Assembly: GCA_033297075.1 (NCBI GenBank)
Contig: MU858157.1
Location: forward strand, 1-64,000
DNA: 64,000 nucleotides
From: Rhypophila decipiens
Lineage: Eukaryota; Ascomycota; Sordariomycetes; Sordariales; Naviculisporaceae
Direction of reading: 5' to 3'
Under the pieces are notes generated by a model. The model was not told where the DNA came from. It worked only from the letters and a program-made list of their open reading frames with translations, and did not search any database. Of the stretch, positions 34,518-45,992 are shown piece by piece. The position numbers were made by a program, and so were the translations under genes. Position 1 is the first letter of the stretch; the number at the start of each line of letters is the position of its first letter.

Positions 34518-37500
34518 CTACTTCTTCTTTCCCTTCGCAGCCTTGCTCTTTGTGGCAGTCGTGGCAGAGTTGGTAGATACTACACTAGAAGCGCGTGACG
34601 GAGATGTTGAATTGGCCTTGCTGCCGGTGGTCGACTTCACGTTGTCCAGCGCTTTATTCTGTTTTTTTGCTCTATGTTAGCCATCTGATTCAACTGGGGC
34701 GGGGCTGTTGCGTCAAAGGAAAAAAACTAACCTTGACACCGTTTGTTGCCTTGGACTTCTTCTTAGCCGGGGCCATGCCCAGGACACTGTCCTCATCGTT
34801 CTCATCATCATCCACATCCCGCTTCAAGGATCCATTAGTCCCATTCGATTTGGTGGGGTTCTGGTCCTCAAACTCCTTGACGATAGTCGTGAGAAGCGTG
34901 TTGCAACGACGTCCGAGTTCTATCGGAGTCCGACTCAGGAAGAACCAATCAAACCGAAATAGGGGGCTATCCCGAATCTCGTCCCTAATGCGCTCGTAGA
35001 TGCCCTCGGAGTCAATACCAAGCTTGTCCAGCAAAACAAGCAGAAACCGGTCTTCTTCCTCGGTGTAGACCTTCTTGTTGGTCGTCGAGACAGAATAGTT
35101 GATCTTGAGCTGCTGTAAAGGAACACGGTACTGGCTCATCTTCTTGCGCAGCATCTTTCTCTGGTTTTCAATCTTGCGCATGCGTTCCTCACCATCCGTG
35201 ATGACCTTGAGATACTTGGGATAGTCGGCGATCTCCTTGTACCGTTTCCAGAAGACCTGGGCATATTCTTCGATCTCCTCCGCTGTCTTGTTGTCAACAT
35301 CCTGCGCGATGCCTTCGTAGTCATCGCGACCGTATCGACCCGAAGCATTGATAAACTGCTGGAAATCTCTTCGGTTCCATTCGGCAAAGCCTTGTTCTGC
35401 AAGTTTTTGCTTCTCCTCCTGTTCTTCTTCAGTCAACGGAGTCGCATTGTCAATTTCCTGTTGATCCAGAGCTCGCTCTGCTTCCCGCTCGGACAGATTG
35501 TCGTCATCACCATCCGGAAGAGGAACCTTGTATCCGATCTCTTTGCGATAATATGCCGTTTCCCTGTCCTGGAGATCGCGCAATCGGGGTGGGTAGAACT
35601 GATAGTCGTGCACCGGTACTTGTTTTGGGGCACGGGGGGCCTTTGGTTTTGTGTCTGCTGTTCGTCCGCCAGTCTGGAGAGCTTGCTTGTAATACTTGTC
35701 GATGGAGTATATCTGCTCCTTGCGTTCACGCTTTGCCGGGTTGATCCAACTGATGCCAACATCCTTCTTGCGCGAGGCAAAGTCTTCTCCGTTCCACTCG
35801 TAGGCTGATTCAGACGTGAACTTTTGCAGATCGTCGAGTCCAAGCTTCTCGTATTTGGCATTCAAGTCTTTCGTTCGACTCTCTCCAGCCATGAGAATCT
35901 CATCGATATCATCATCGTCGAGCTCGCCACCCTTCTCCGCCAGCTTACCAAAAGCGCCCTTAGTCTGGAACACCTTTTCAGCTCCATGCTGGATCATGGA
36001 CAGGAGTTCGTCTTTGTTGGCCGCAGCCTTCGCAGCAACCTGAGCACGGCCTTGTTGGATAACCAGCTGGTCCAGGCGCAGCTTCTGCGCAGCACGTTCT
36101 AGAACCTTTTCCTCAATTGCGTTGTCCGTGACAAATCTGTAGACGAACACTTGTTTGGTCTGCCCGATCCGATGAGCTCGGTCCATGGCCTGGAGATCGG
36201 CTTGGGGGTTCCAGTCGCTGTCGTATAGGACTACGATGTCAGCCGTCGTGAGGTTGATACCGAGACCGCCAGCTCTGGTTGTGAGCAAGAAGATAAACTT
36301 CTCGGAGCCGGGTTTGTTGTATTCGTCGATGGCGGCGATGCGATCCTCATGGGCGGTGCTACCGTCGATACGGCAGTATTTATAGCCGCGGAAAACGCAG
36401 TAGTCCTCAAGGATGTCGAGTTGACGGCTCATTTGAGAAAAGATCAGAACACGGCTCTCCTGTTTGAATAATCTCTTCAGCAGCTTGTCGAGTACCATCA
36501 TCTTTCCGGCATTGTAAACCAGATGTTCGTCTGTCGTATAAGGAGGACCGGGCTCAGCCCCCTCAAAGAGGTAGGGATGGTTGCAGCACTTTCTCAGCTG
36601 CATGACGATATTGAGCAGTCTTGTCTTGGACTCTCGTTTACCGCCGGCTCCGTTGACCGCATCGATATCCTTCTCCAGGATCTTCTGGTACCATTTGACC
36701 TGCATCTCAGACATGCCAATGTAAACATTGACTTCTTTCTTGGGAAGAAGACTCTTCTCGACATCACTCTTGACACGGCGGAGCAAGAATGGGCGAAGGA
36801 CGCGATGAAGCTGTTGAACCACCGTGTCCTGGTCCCTATCTTGCCCAGAAAACCACTGGTCGAACGCCTCGGCGTCGCCAAAGACATCGGGGAGGAGGAA
36901 GTTGAGTAGTGCCCAGAGTTCGTGAAGATTGTTCTGTAGAGGTGTTCCAGTGATGAGGAGGCGGTTTCTCGAGTTGAACATCCGAATCACCTGAGCCAGG
37001 GATGATTCCTCGTTCTTTATCCTGTGCGCCTCGTCGATGATGATATACTCCCAGGCGAATTTCCGGAGGTGGGCTTTCTCGCGTAGAATCATTTCGTAGC
37101 TGGTGATGCAGACATCAAAGTTCTCGTCGACCAGACGATCGCTAATAAGCTGCGCCCGCTCTTCTTTGGCACCTTGAAGAACAAGGACATTCACTTCGGG
37201 CGTCCACCTGGCAAACTCCCGATTCCAGTTGTCCAATGTCGACTTGGGCACCGTGATCAAATGGGGACCTGTGATACCCATAATATGTCGCAGGTACCCC
37301 AAGAAAGATATAGTCTGAAGAGTTTTTCCAAGTCCCATTTCATCGGCCAGGATTCCGGAGATACCGTTTTCGTGGAGGGAGATCAGCCAGTTCAGGCCGG
37401 CCACTTGGTAGTCTCTCATTTGGCCCTGGATAAACGCGGGTGATTCGCGGAACACAGTCTCGGCAGAACCGCCGTGCTTCTCGTCCTTCAGGAGCTCGGC

Positions 37501-38109
37501 GTCTTCTTCGGCCTCGGTCCGGCGACGTCTTTCACTAGTAGCGCCACCTTGACGAGCGCCGCCTTTCTTCGCCTTGGCTTCTTCTGCATTTTGGCGATCG
37601 ATCTCGGCCATGATACTGCGAATCTTGGGGTCCGGGTTGGACTCGATGAAGTGACGGAAGAGGTCGGTGAGACCGAGTAGGTATCGAAATCGACGGATCG
37701 TGTCATCTTCCTATTCAATAGTTAGCCGGGAAGCTGCGCTCGCCACACTGAGTATCGGAATAGTCTACCTTGGATTCCCCGAGTCTGTCGTGTTTCTTTC
37801 CAAAAATACTCCGTCGCAGCTGATTGACTTCGGACCGACGCTTTCGGCCATCTTGAACCGGTTCGCCAACTACACTGCTGGCAGTTGTGTTTGGGTTCGT
37901 ATCTGAATCGGTGTAATCTGGGGTCTCATCAACTTCCTGGAAGGGCGCGCAGGTTAGACAAGCCGGGGAGTTGTGTGTCGCGCGTTGCGACAGAACGGAC
38001 TGGAAATGAGGAAACTCACCATATAGTCCCCAGAGGGGCCGGCTGGTTCAGGCGCGTCAGGCATTGACGCGTCCGTATCATTGCCGCTCTGTCGGGCGCG
38101 GGGAGGCAT
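34518..38109 (-). CDS. ISWI-type chromatin-remodelling ATPase
   Basis: Model: complement(join(34518..34658, 34732..37710, 37769..37936, 38020..38109)), 1125 residues, the usual ISWI length. The acidic/disordered N-terminus is followed by a SNF2 ATPase: [15 protein letters not shown] (Walker A, near residue 210), [11 protein letters not shown] (motif II, near 312), and motifs V/VI ([35 protein letters not shown]). The C-terminal part (about 770-1030) has the HAND-SANT-SLIDE sequence, with the spacer and [20 protein letters not shown] typical of SANT. The lysine-rich tail ([10 protein letters not shown]) is encoded by a separate small exon. The product slides and spaces nucleosomes in ISWI complexes in the nucleus. 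The start at 38109 is the first ATG of the last in-frame exon; a longer upstream frame is considered leader. Confidence 0.96.
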
Positions 38110-39906
38110 GCTGGATGCAGCCGTCTCGCAGAATGGCTGGTGGTCTCGAAGATCTGGCCGGGCCACTTAAACGCGACTGAGACGCGCTCGCGATGAGATG
38201 TGAAATCCGATGTACAAGTTGACAGTGACTTCAATGGTGTATGTGTGTTTGGCGATGGTTGGGCTGCTCGTGGCGGCGTGTCTAAAAGTTGGTCCTGGGG
38301 TCGCTGAGAAGTTCGGCAGGGTGTTTGTCGAAGGGTGAAGGCACGGAGCCGTGTGGGTGGGAATTTCTTGAGGTCGAGGAACCCCAAATGGGCGAGACCG
38401 CGTTTCAGTGGACCAATCAGGGCGCCGGGATAACGGAGGGGATCAAAGTTGGTGCCGGCAAACTGGCCCATATTTATGTTATCGATTGGCCCTCGTCTCA
38501 AACAGCTTCCGCCTTCTGCTGGCAGGAGCTACAACTTATAAGCCCGCCGTGTTTCTCAGCGGCTTGTGGTTGCAGCTGTATAGTGTGCTAATCGTTATTC
38601 TCCTCGTTATTTCGGTATATGATATTTATCAAACGTTCAAGGCACTCGATGATATAGTTGATATGAAGAACTCAGGGGTCAGGGACCCACCATCGCAAGA
38701 CATGGCACCTGCACACTCTCGTTACGACACCTTTGAGCCTCAGTGCCGAGCGGGTGGATTTGCGGGGCTTCAGCGAGCGCCAGAGCTCTCCTGGCATCAT
38801 CATGAAATATCTCCCTACCAGCAAATGCAGATGACTAAAGCTCTGAACTATATATGGTATGTCATTGATAGAGAAACCAAGTAGACCCAGGCGGTCTTCA
38901 AGTTATCGTGCCGACATATGCCATTCGAATCACATCAGTACCATACCGTACGCAAATACCTACCCAGCCTTGCCCGGGCCCGGGCGTGGGTGGTTCTGGA
39001 AATACACGTACTGTACATACCGGACAAGAATACCGGTGTATTGCAGCTGACTTGTACCATCAAGATCCCATTCCTTAGGGGTACTGTATCTACTGACCTT
39101 TTTCAAAATTTACCTAGAACTAAGTAAGTATAGTGGCTATAAGGGATCGGTGCTGGTGTTGGTGGTGGGGCGGCTAGTAGGGGGGGGCTTGTAGGTACTT
39201 AGCCTACTTGGCTCTAGGTAAATTTTGAAAAAAGTCAGTAGATACGGTAAAGCTCCGGCGCTTGAATAAGACTTTCAGCACCTTACCGCAGATCTTGTTT
39301 GTTGATATTTCATGTCCACTACGAGTAAAATATATGTGGCAAATCTTGGAATCTTCTATGTCTTAGCCCAGTACGTAGTCCATGACTCCGGCGCCGACCC
39401 ATCAAGCCCTGAAGCCAAGCAAACCCGAACAACGCATCGTATCTGCATCTCAAGAGTTATTTCTCTCCAGCCAACAAAAGCACTTGAATGTTAGTCCCGT
39501 GTCCAATAAATAGACGAAAAGGTACGGCAATTGCGCTTTATTCCTCGCACTTCACAACAGCTTGCTTCTTTTGCATCTTTTCAGTATTGTTCTTTGTACC
39601 CAGGGCTGATCGCGTTCCAGGTGTATGTACAAAGCCGCCCGTTGAGATTACCATCCGCACATCCCACTGTCACGGGCCAGGCTCCAATTCCAGGGCTTGT
39701 TGCTGGGCTCCAGAACCGGATCCACCATCACTTTCGAACCCGACCCACTGTGACTACCACCGTTTGAAAACCCCTCCCTCGCTTTCCCTCCTGGCAACCT
39801 CCCAGACCCGAACGACTTTTAATCGACGGCAGACACATTATCGCGCTCGCCTCGCCATTGTCCCAAACCCAAACGCTTAAGCTTCTCGCAGGGACCCATT
39901 ACCAAA
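38110..39906. other. Divergent region between ISWI and the HAPSTR1-like gene, containing a MITE-like element
   Basis: There is no gene beyond short frames, such as 38408-38884 plus, judged chance. The segment contains the inverted-repeat element at 39082-39249. The CA/CT-rich sequence at 39600-39900 resembles a leader for the downstream plus-strand gene. Confidence 0.5.
39082..39249. mobile_element. MITE-like element with 37-bp terminal inverted repeats
   Basis: The terminal arms 39082-39118 and 39213-39249 are inverted copies matching at 35 of 37 positions; both differences are transitions (T/C and C/T). The arms begin with TAC and end with GTA, so the element could be flanked by, or include, a TA target duplication as for Tc1/mariner-type MITEs. 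Total length is 168 bp; the interior (about 94 nt) is G-rich and encodes nothing. Weaker similarity extends inward past the arms (TAAGTA near 39121 and TACTTA near 39196). No second copy was found in the window. Confidence 0.6.
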
Positions 39907-40692
39907 ATGAACTCGGCGGACTCGGGCGACGTCCTCGATGCCTTCAGGGCAGCCGCTTTGTCGGTGACGAAGCTCTACAAGATGTCAGCATCGGCGCAGG
40001 CAAGATCTCGTGCTGAGGGCTACCAAGATTGTCTAGACGACCTCCTCGCATTCCTGGATAAAGAAAACATCGGCTTGTCCGACGGTGAAGGCTGGACGAT
40101 TCGGAAATGGGCTACAGATCGTCAAGAACCCCGGGATACGATATCACAAACGATGGAAAGCGAGGATGAGGTGGAAAAGCCCGACACATCAGCATCAGCA
40201 TCATCGCCACAGCTACAACGCTCGAGCAGTGTTGCACCTCAACCTACGGCGCGAATCGACGAACATATGAGGGACTCGGCACCGCCCACTGTCGCTCCGG
40301 CTCCGAGCACGACGCAGTCGACCACTCCAATAGTAGAGGATGTGGAGATTGTGGTGCCGTCCCAAGATACCTTCAACTTCCATTCCTCGATACCGTATCC
40401 ATCCCACGACCCATACATCAGTCTAGCCAACTTGGACCTATCTGACTCGCAAGCGCACTCGTCCAACACATCGAGCTGGCAGGGAACAACTCCAACCCCA
40501 ACGCCCAACACGCCGACAATATCACGTAATTCTAGATTACGAAACGGCCGGCCCTCCAACAGGACAGCGGTCAACCGCATGGCGGGCCAGAAACGGAAAG
40601 TCAACTTTGCGGAATTCTTTGATCTGGATAGCTCAGGGCATGGCAACGGCAAGGATATGTTTGGTGGAGGAAAGCGGAGTAGGCATGCCTAG
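39907..40692 (+). CDS. HAPSTR1/UPF0472 (C16orf72)-like protein
   Basis: Single exon, 261 residues. Residues 10-70 (DAFRAAALSVTKLYKMSASA, then the Gly-Tyr-Gln and LLAFLDKENIGLSDGEGW segments) resemble the N-terminal helical domain of the UPF0472/HAPSTR1 family, whose animal member binds the ubiquitin ligase HUWE1 and supports stress resilience. The middle (70-220) is disordered, rich in Ser, Thr and Pro. The C-terminus has a basic RKVNFAEFFDLD segment and a GGGKRSRHA end, possibly a nuclear localisation signal. The start ATG follows CCAAA, with CA-rich leader upstream. The assignment rests on recognition of the N-terminal pattern and has not been tested by alignment; the partner in fungi is unknown. 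Confidence 0.65.
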   Translation: MNSADSGDVLDAFRAAALSVTKLYKMSASAQARSRAEGYQDCLDDLLAFLDKENIGLSDGEGWTIRKWATDRQEPRDTISQTMESEDEVEKPDTSASASSPQLQRSSSVAPQPTARIDEHMRDSAPPTVAPAPSTTQSTTPIVEDVEIVVPSQDTFNFHSSIPYPSHDPYISLANLDLSDSQAHSSNTSSWQGTTPTPTPNTPTISRNSRLRNGRPSNRTAVNRMAGQKRKVNFAEFFDLDSSGHGNGKDMFGGGKRSRHA

Positions 40693-41869
40693 GCCTGGTG
40701 CTGTACTTTTTTTTGGATTGGCCCGACCTGCTGTCTATAGCAACACAAGGCCATGGAGGTAATGGTTGGTGGATTTTGAAGGGGTGGATTTACGACTTCT
40801 ATCGGCATTTACATTTGCATCAAGTGTCTCGGCGGCGAGACACGGTGGACACGGGATTCCAGGGTCGCTTTTGGAACTTGTTCAGACGCATGCAGTGACG
40901 GAATTGCATTATCGGCAAACATTTTATTTTCTTTTGTTTTTTTGAAGGCGGGACGGGATACGGGAACTAGACGAAGCATATGACGGCGTTAAGCGTTTAT
41001 ACCACAACCAGAAATGGCTTGTTGATTTTGGTTTGGGAAATTCAGGGGAGACTCAGTTTGGCTTTGCCATAGACAAGGTCATGGGAGGATTTGTTTCCCA
41101 TCATCGTGTCTTTTGCAGAGTGCTGCCCTGGGAGCAAATCATCTCCAATGTCCCTGCACAAAACATGATATATTCCCGTTGTTAGATACAACATGTTCTC
41201 TAGGCGCCACGCTTGGTAGAGCAAATAAAGCTGTCATTTGTGGATGGAGCCCGCGTCGATGGAGATATTATCTGTATTTGGCTGATGTTTCCTTTTTCAG
41301 ATGTCTGTAGATAGAATCAGGGGAGTAGAAGTTTGAAGAAGTAGCACTGATCAACCGAGTGTCAGGGCACTTTCTGACACTTGAGTACAATCACATATTA
41401 AACCTCCCAGTGATCAAGTCTAGGTATTCACATATTATTTGTTTGGATAAATGGATCTTGGGTGAAGAATCAAGGAAATGAACCCTGCCGTCTACAACTG
41501 TGTAGCTGGTGTGATAGCAGCTTCCAGGTTTTGGGTGTGCCTGCCTGCCCGTGATTCGCGACTGACTGACTGACAGACACCTGCAGATCACATCGTACTG
41601 TACACCACCTCTTCACCAGCGCCAGAAAGCACATTCGTAGCAACCTGTTGCCCTCTGGATATCAAACTACGCAGTCCGGTACTCTTACTTTTTTGCATGC
41701 CGTTTTATTAACTCCCGCGGTCATTGCTCCCCGAATTTTCCTATCGACTTGCTAATTGCAGCAGCTCACAAGCAGCTTATCGAGGACGGAATTATCAGCC
41801 CTCTTCATTGTGTCTCTGCTATCTCTCCGACAGAGATAGCACCGCGAAGGAACTCCTTACCTAGGTACC
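40693..41869. other. Intergenic region between HAPSTR1-like gene and proton channel gene
   Basis: No gene is seen. There is one 8-bp hairpin, AGTGTCAG-8 nt-CTGACACT, at 41358-41381. Confidence 0.5.
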
Positions 41870-42686
41870 ATGGAGAACAACAGAAACGACACCACAAGTC
41901 CAAGTTCAAATGACGACAATGACGACTACGGATATTTCTCTTCACGAGAACCTCTCCTTGCAATCAGCAACCAAGCTCAGATCAAGAATAGGGAGGGGCA
42001 AAAAAGGACAAGGGAGGTCCTCGAGTCCAAGCCGATGCACTACGTGATCTTGGGGCTGGTGGCCTTGGATGTGACGGCTATTCTGGCCGACATCTTCATC
42101 ACGCTGATTGCCTGTGATCTGGGCAAGAAAGACGAGGAATGGATCGAGTGGTCCGAGGAGATTCTGTACTTTGTCGGACTCGTATTTAGTTCGCTGTTTT
42201 TGGTTGAACTGATGGCTTCTGTTTGGGTGTTTGGTACGAGGTGCGTTTTCTTCTTGTTCGTTTCTGTTGTTGATTTTAGGTTGCCTTTGCGCTCAGATCA
42301 AGTTGGAGTTTATTGGCACGACATGTGCTTTGTTGTGTTATATACCATACCGCCTGTTGAGCATGTTTCGTGTGACACTAACTTGTCGAGTTCTCGCCTG
42401 CAGCTTCTTCAAAGACTGGTTTCATTGCTTCGATGCCTTCATCATCATCACGAGCTTCGTTGTTGATATCTTGACACGCGGCATCGTGGAACAGATTGCC
42501 TCGCTCGTCATCATACTCCGGCTGTGGCGGTTGGTCAAGATTGTGGAGGAACTGAGTGTCGGGGCGTCGGAACAAATGGAAGAGATCGAGGCCAAGGTTG
42601 TGGAACTCGAGGCTGAGAATACGGACCTTAAGATGGAGCTTGCGAGGTTGAGGAACGGGGATGAAGTGAGTGATGGTGAGCTGTGA
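41870..42686 (+). CDS. Voltage-gated proton channel (Hv1-type)
   Basis: Model: join(41870..42240, 42404..42686), 217 residues; intron 42241-42403 has GTGCGT, CTAAC branch and CAG. Compared from memory with animal Hv1, all four segments are present. S1 (57-80) has LDVTAILADI with Asp67 at the selectivity position. S2 (97-121) has Phe110 and Glu113 as in the charge-transfer centre. S3 (129-147) has FDAFIIITSFVVDI with Asp134 and Asp145. S4 (157-172) has ILRLWRLVKIVEEL with the three gating charges Arg163, Arg166 and Lys169. A short coiled coil (175-206, with EQMEEIEAKVVELEAENTDL) would allow dimerisation. There is no separate pore domain and the N-terminus is short and acidic. Expected role: proton extrusion across the plasma membrane on depolarisation. 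The two histidines that form the external Zn2+ site in animal Hv1 are absent in the S1-S2 and S3-S4 loops. The Lys in S4 replaces an Arg. Confidence 0.9.
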
Positions 42687-44199
42687 GTGGGAGAAGACCC
42701 GGGAATTCAGTTCGCAACAACAACCTCCTGACCTACGTGTAAATAAGCATAACTTGACCTTCTTTTTTCTCCTCTTGTTGAGCACATACACGTGTATGGA
42801 TAGTCCGAGGGTACCGATTAGCGACCAAGCACGGAAGTACTGTATCAACCTGAAGGCATTGATTGTATGTATGTACAAGTTAGTGCCCCCATTACGAACC
42901 CACCGAGGGACAGCGTGTAAGACATGCTCGGCGAGAGCACAGCATTGAGCCTGCGGAGTCTGCACTCTGCACACGACCAACCTTGACAACCACTCGCCGG
43001 TTTTCTATCCAACAAACCTCTGGTAAGGAGTGGACTTCGCTTGCTTTTAAGAGGTGTTGATTGACGTTCGACTTTGGCCAGGCCAAAGTTTTTTGACTTT
43101 CAAGATGCGCCCAGATGGAGAAATGATAAGCGCTCCAGGACATGCCGCAATTGTTTTAAGCTTTCTTCCTGCCGGGCAGGGAGCCCCCGGGATTGTCCAA
43201 TCAACAGAGGCAGATGCCATCTGAGGTGTGATTTGGGATGGTCTGATGGTGCTCAACCGAACACAATCAATGGTTCGGCAGACCAGAACAACGACCAGCA
43301 TCTTTAACGTCGACCTCGTCGCCTCATACCCGGAAACATGCAAGATATGGTCTTGGAGTCGTTGATATATCTCGTATAACATCAAACCCTCTTTTAAACA
43401 ACAACGTCTGGCGGTCCCACCCCGGGAGCCCTTTCCTCTTGGCTGGACAACGAACGGACGCGCTCGCCGCTCAGACACGGTCTTGTTGGGGCTTCGAGGC
43501 TGAACCACAATATGCAACCAGGAAGAGGCCGCAAATGGACCAGCACTTCCGTGGCAACTCGAGAGCAAAACATGAAAGCCTCTCGGAGTCACAACCTGTC
43601 TCGGTCCTAGCAAAATCAATGCAAAGACGACGTTGATCACGATGGCTTGATCAAGAGGCCCATCTGAGATTCTGAGCAAAGCTGGGGTATCCATCGGCCC
43701 CATCCTTGGCGGCCTGGGCACTGGGGCCAACTCTCAGGTACCCCCCCGGCAAGGTACAAAGTTGCTTGAATGTTTACGGATCTGGGCGCTCGTTCGTGAA
43801 ATTACCTCTGCCGGGGGCCCGAGGACCTCACTGCGCTACTGCGGTACGGGAAAAAGAAAAGAGGAGATATTACGGGGTAGCGTGGCGTGAATGGTCGTGA
43901 CTTGACTGGCCGGGGGCTTTTCTTTTTCTCCATCTTGAACCCATCCGTCTCCTCCTCCACCTCCTTTTCTCTTCCTGCTGTGCTCAGTTGCCCTGTGAGA
44001 CCTCTCTCGTTCCGAACAATCGAAGGCATTCCAGTCGTTTCCACTTTCCCACTCACGCCATCGCCTTGTTCTTGTCACTCGTTCATAAACTATTCACAAA
44101 ATAATTTTTTAAAAAGAAGAAATATTCCTCGCACCGTTGACTTCTCGCTCCCACACGTCTTCTATAATCCACTTCATCCACCACAACCCACCAGTCACC
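42687..44199. other. Upstream region of the GPI-anchored protein gene
   Basis: No convincing gene is seen. A minus-strand open frame of 219 codons from ATG 43703 to 43047 was judged chance. The 3' UTR of the channel gene is probably within the first few hundred bases. Confidence 0.5.
43919..43985 (+). promoter_or_regulatory. CT-rich promoter tract of the GPI-anchored protein gene
   Basis: About 65 nt dominated by C and T, roughly 220-280 nt before ATG 44200. Tracts like this are usual at strong fungal promoters; the role is inferred. Confidence 0.45.
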
Positions 44200-44765
44200 A
44201 TGAAGTCCGTACTTGTTGCCCTCGCTGCCTTTGCGGCCGCTGCCCTCGCCGCCAACGAGGACTGCCAAGCCCTCTACATCGTCGAGGCCTGCCTTGAGGG
44301 CGAGGAAAGAAAGCTCGCCGACTGCCGCGATGGGGACTGGGACTGCAAGTGCAACCAGCACATCAACATCCTGACCTGCTTCAACAACTGCCCCCAGGAC
44401 ACCAGAATAAGTATGTTTTCAACGCTCCTACCTACCTACCTACTGATTCCTTGACTAACAAGTTTTCGTGGCTTCAAGACCAATGGACAGGCCAGAAGCA
44501 AATCTTCTGCGGCTACGCAAGCCAGTACCCTTCCAGCACTACCAAGGTCGTCGCTGCGAAACCTACGGGCGCTACCACTCCCGCCCAGACGACCGAGGGC
44601 AAGGCCGATGATGCGAGCCCGACTAACACCGACGCCACCGGCACCGGCACCACCACCGGAACTGCTGCCGCTGCTACCAAGACCGACAGCGGCGCTGCTG
44701 ACCTTGTTTTCAACGCTGGCAGCATGCTCGCTGCTGTTGCTGGTGTTGCCGCTTTTGTCCTTTAA
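44200..44765 (+). CDS. GPI-anchored, cysteine-rich cell-surface protein
   Basis: Model: join(44200..44410, 44479..44765), 165 residues; the intron has GTATG, CTAAC and AAG and includes a (CTAC)n run. Residues 1-18 form a signal peptide (MKSVLVALAAFAAAALA). The mature N-terminal half has eight cysteines (CQALYIVEAC, ADCRDGDWDCKC, TCFNNC, IFCGYA), then a Thr/Ala/Ser-rich region for O-glycosylation (about 85-140), and ends in a hydrophobic tail preceded by small residues (GAADLVFNAG...), as for GPI attachment. The eight-Cys pattern resembles extracellular fungal families such as CFEM but spacing was not verified, so CFEM is only a possibility. Expected at the plasma membrane or wall. The ATG is preceded by CAGTCACC. 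Confidence 0.85.
44426..44442. repeat. (CTAC)n microsatellite in the intron
   Basis: A four-unit CTAC run lies in the only intron of the GPI-anchored protein gene. Short CTAC/TAGG runs recur elsewhere in the window (22598, 23338, 62926). Confidence 0.7.
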
Positions 44766-45372
44766 GCGCTTGCTTCAAGGACAAAGGTAGTTGCCTGAAG
44801 GCTTGGATGAAGGTTACGACACGCCAGTAAAACGGGCTTAAGAACAGAACAACGATATATCGGATTCCGACAGATTCAAGAGCAGGAAGGAGAGGCCGCC
44901 GTGGGGTTGTGTCGTGTGCGACTCAGGAAAAGGGGAAATTGTTGAATAAACAATGCCTTACTTGACTTGAGAACAGCATCGCACACCCCAGAAACTTTGA
45001 ACAAACTGTTTGGATTCCCATTTGGGAATAAGTTATATAATACAGGCGCAACGATTCAAGGGGAGGGTTTTGATTTGCGATGTTGTTTGGATGCGGGACT
45101 AAGATTAATGTTTTGTTGGTTGGGCAAGCATGTTGGGGGAGTACAAGTACAGTATTACGTTCTGTTTTAAGTCGGTGTGCTAATATTAATTCTTTATTCT
45201 TTATTTCCCTTTGGCTTGTGCTGGTTATGGATTAAGGTTCTGGTTGCTGACCGATAGTCTCGGGCTTGCTGATTTCATTCAGACATATCTGACACTTGAA
45301 CTAACATGACAAAGTCAAACTAAACTCCCACTGACACTTCACTTCGAAAACTACTACAGCCCGAGAGTCGAA
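44766..45372. other. Convergent 3' region
   Basis: AT-rich sequence between two converging genes; no gene is seen. Confidence 0.5.
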
Positions 45373-45992
45373 CTAAGCAGAAGTATCCCCCCCAAGCGCA
45401 CCAAAAGGCTGCTCATCCCGCCTCCTCACTCCTCCCTCGTTATTATTCCCCCCTTTAGTATTTGATTCTCCCTCCAAGGCAGCACGCCCAGGGTCATTCA
45501 GACTCCCCGGCTCCGGCATCCCCTTTCCAGAAGTCCCACTCCCCGCAAACCCACCCTCGGTCAGATTCCGCCCCTTGGGCTTCTGGCTCTCCTCGCTGAC
45601 AAACTCGCCCTTTGCATTTTCCACATAGGACGGCGCAATTCCGGCATACGAGTCCTGGTTGAGCAGACTGTCGGGGTTGTTGGCGCCGACTTTACCGGAA
45701 GTACCGGGCTTCGAGGCGTGGGGTGTTTCGGTGGGGCCGGAACCGATGTTGGATTCTTTGGCGTTGGGATTGGAGGTGAAGGCCCCGCCTGAGCGAATCG
45801 AGTCTGCTGCTAGGGATTGAGATTCTATCGAGCCGGGTGCTTCGGTCTTTAGGGGAGCGTTTTTGGCGGGATGGACGTGGACCTTGCGAGTGTTAGTGAC
45901 TTTTGTATTTTTTTTTTTGGAAAGTGGGAGCTGATGGAAGAAGATAGAGCTTTTACCTTCTGGCCTGCGCTGGGGGCTTGGTTGGAAGACAT
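45373..45992 (-). CDS. Small hydrophilic, Gly/Asn/Ser-rich disordered protein
   Basis: Model: complement(join(45373..45882, 45957..45992)), 181 residues. The first exon, too short to be found as an open frame, encodes MSSNQAPSAGQK and splices (GTAAAAG to CAAG) onto VHVHPAKNAPLKTEAPG. A continuous frame runs to the stop with even composition. The protein has no cysteine, no hydrophobic segment and many Gly, Asn, Ser, Glu and Lys residues, with the repetitive GGFAGSGTSGKGMPEPGS part. It is therefore predicted disordered, like hydrophilins or LEA-like stress proteins. A protein of this type is usually cytoplasmic and stress- or development-induced, but this is inference. The alternative start (GTG at 45624) would lose the N-terminal half. 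Confidence 0.7.

Noticed and set aside
38408..38884. Plus-strand frame with a hydrophobic stretch upstream of ISWI
   Set aside because: Covers the ISWI promoter, lacks a plausible start context and family motifs.
43047..43703. 219-codon minus-strand frame upstream of the GPI-anchored protein gene
   Set aside because: No domain, irregular composition and overlap with another open frame on the plus strand; kept only as a low possibility.
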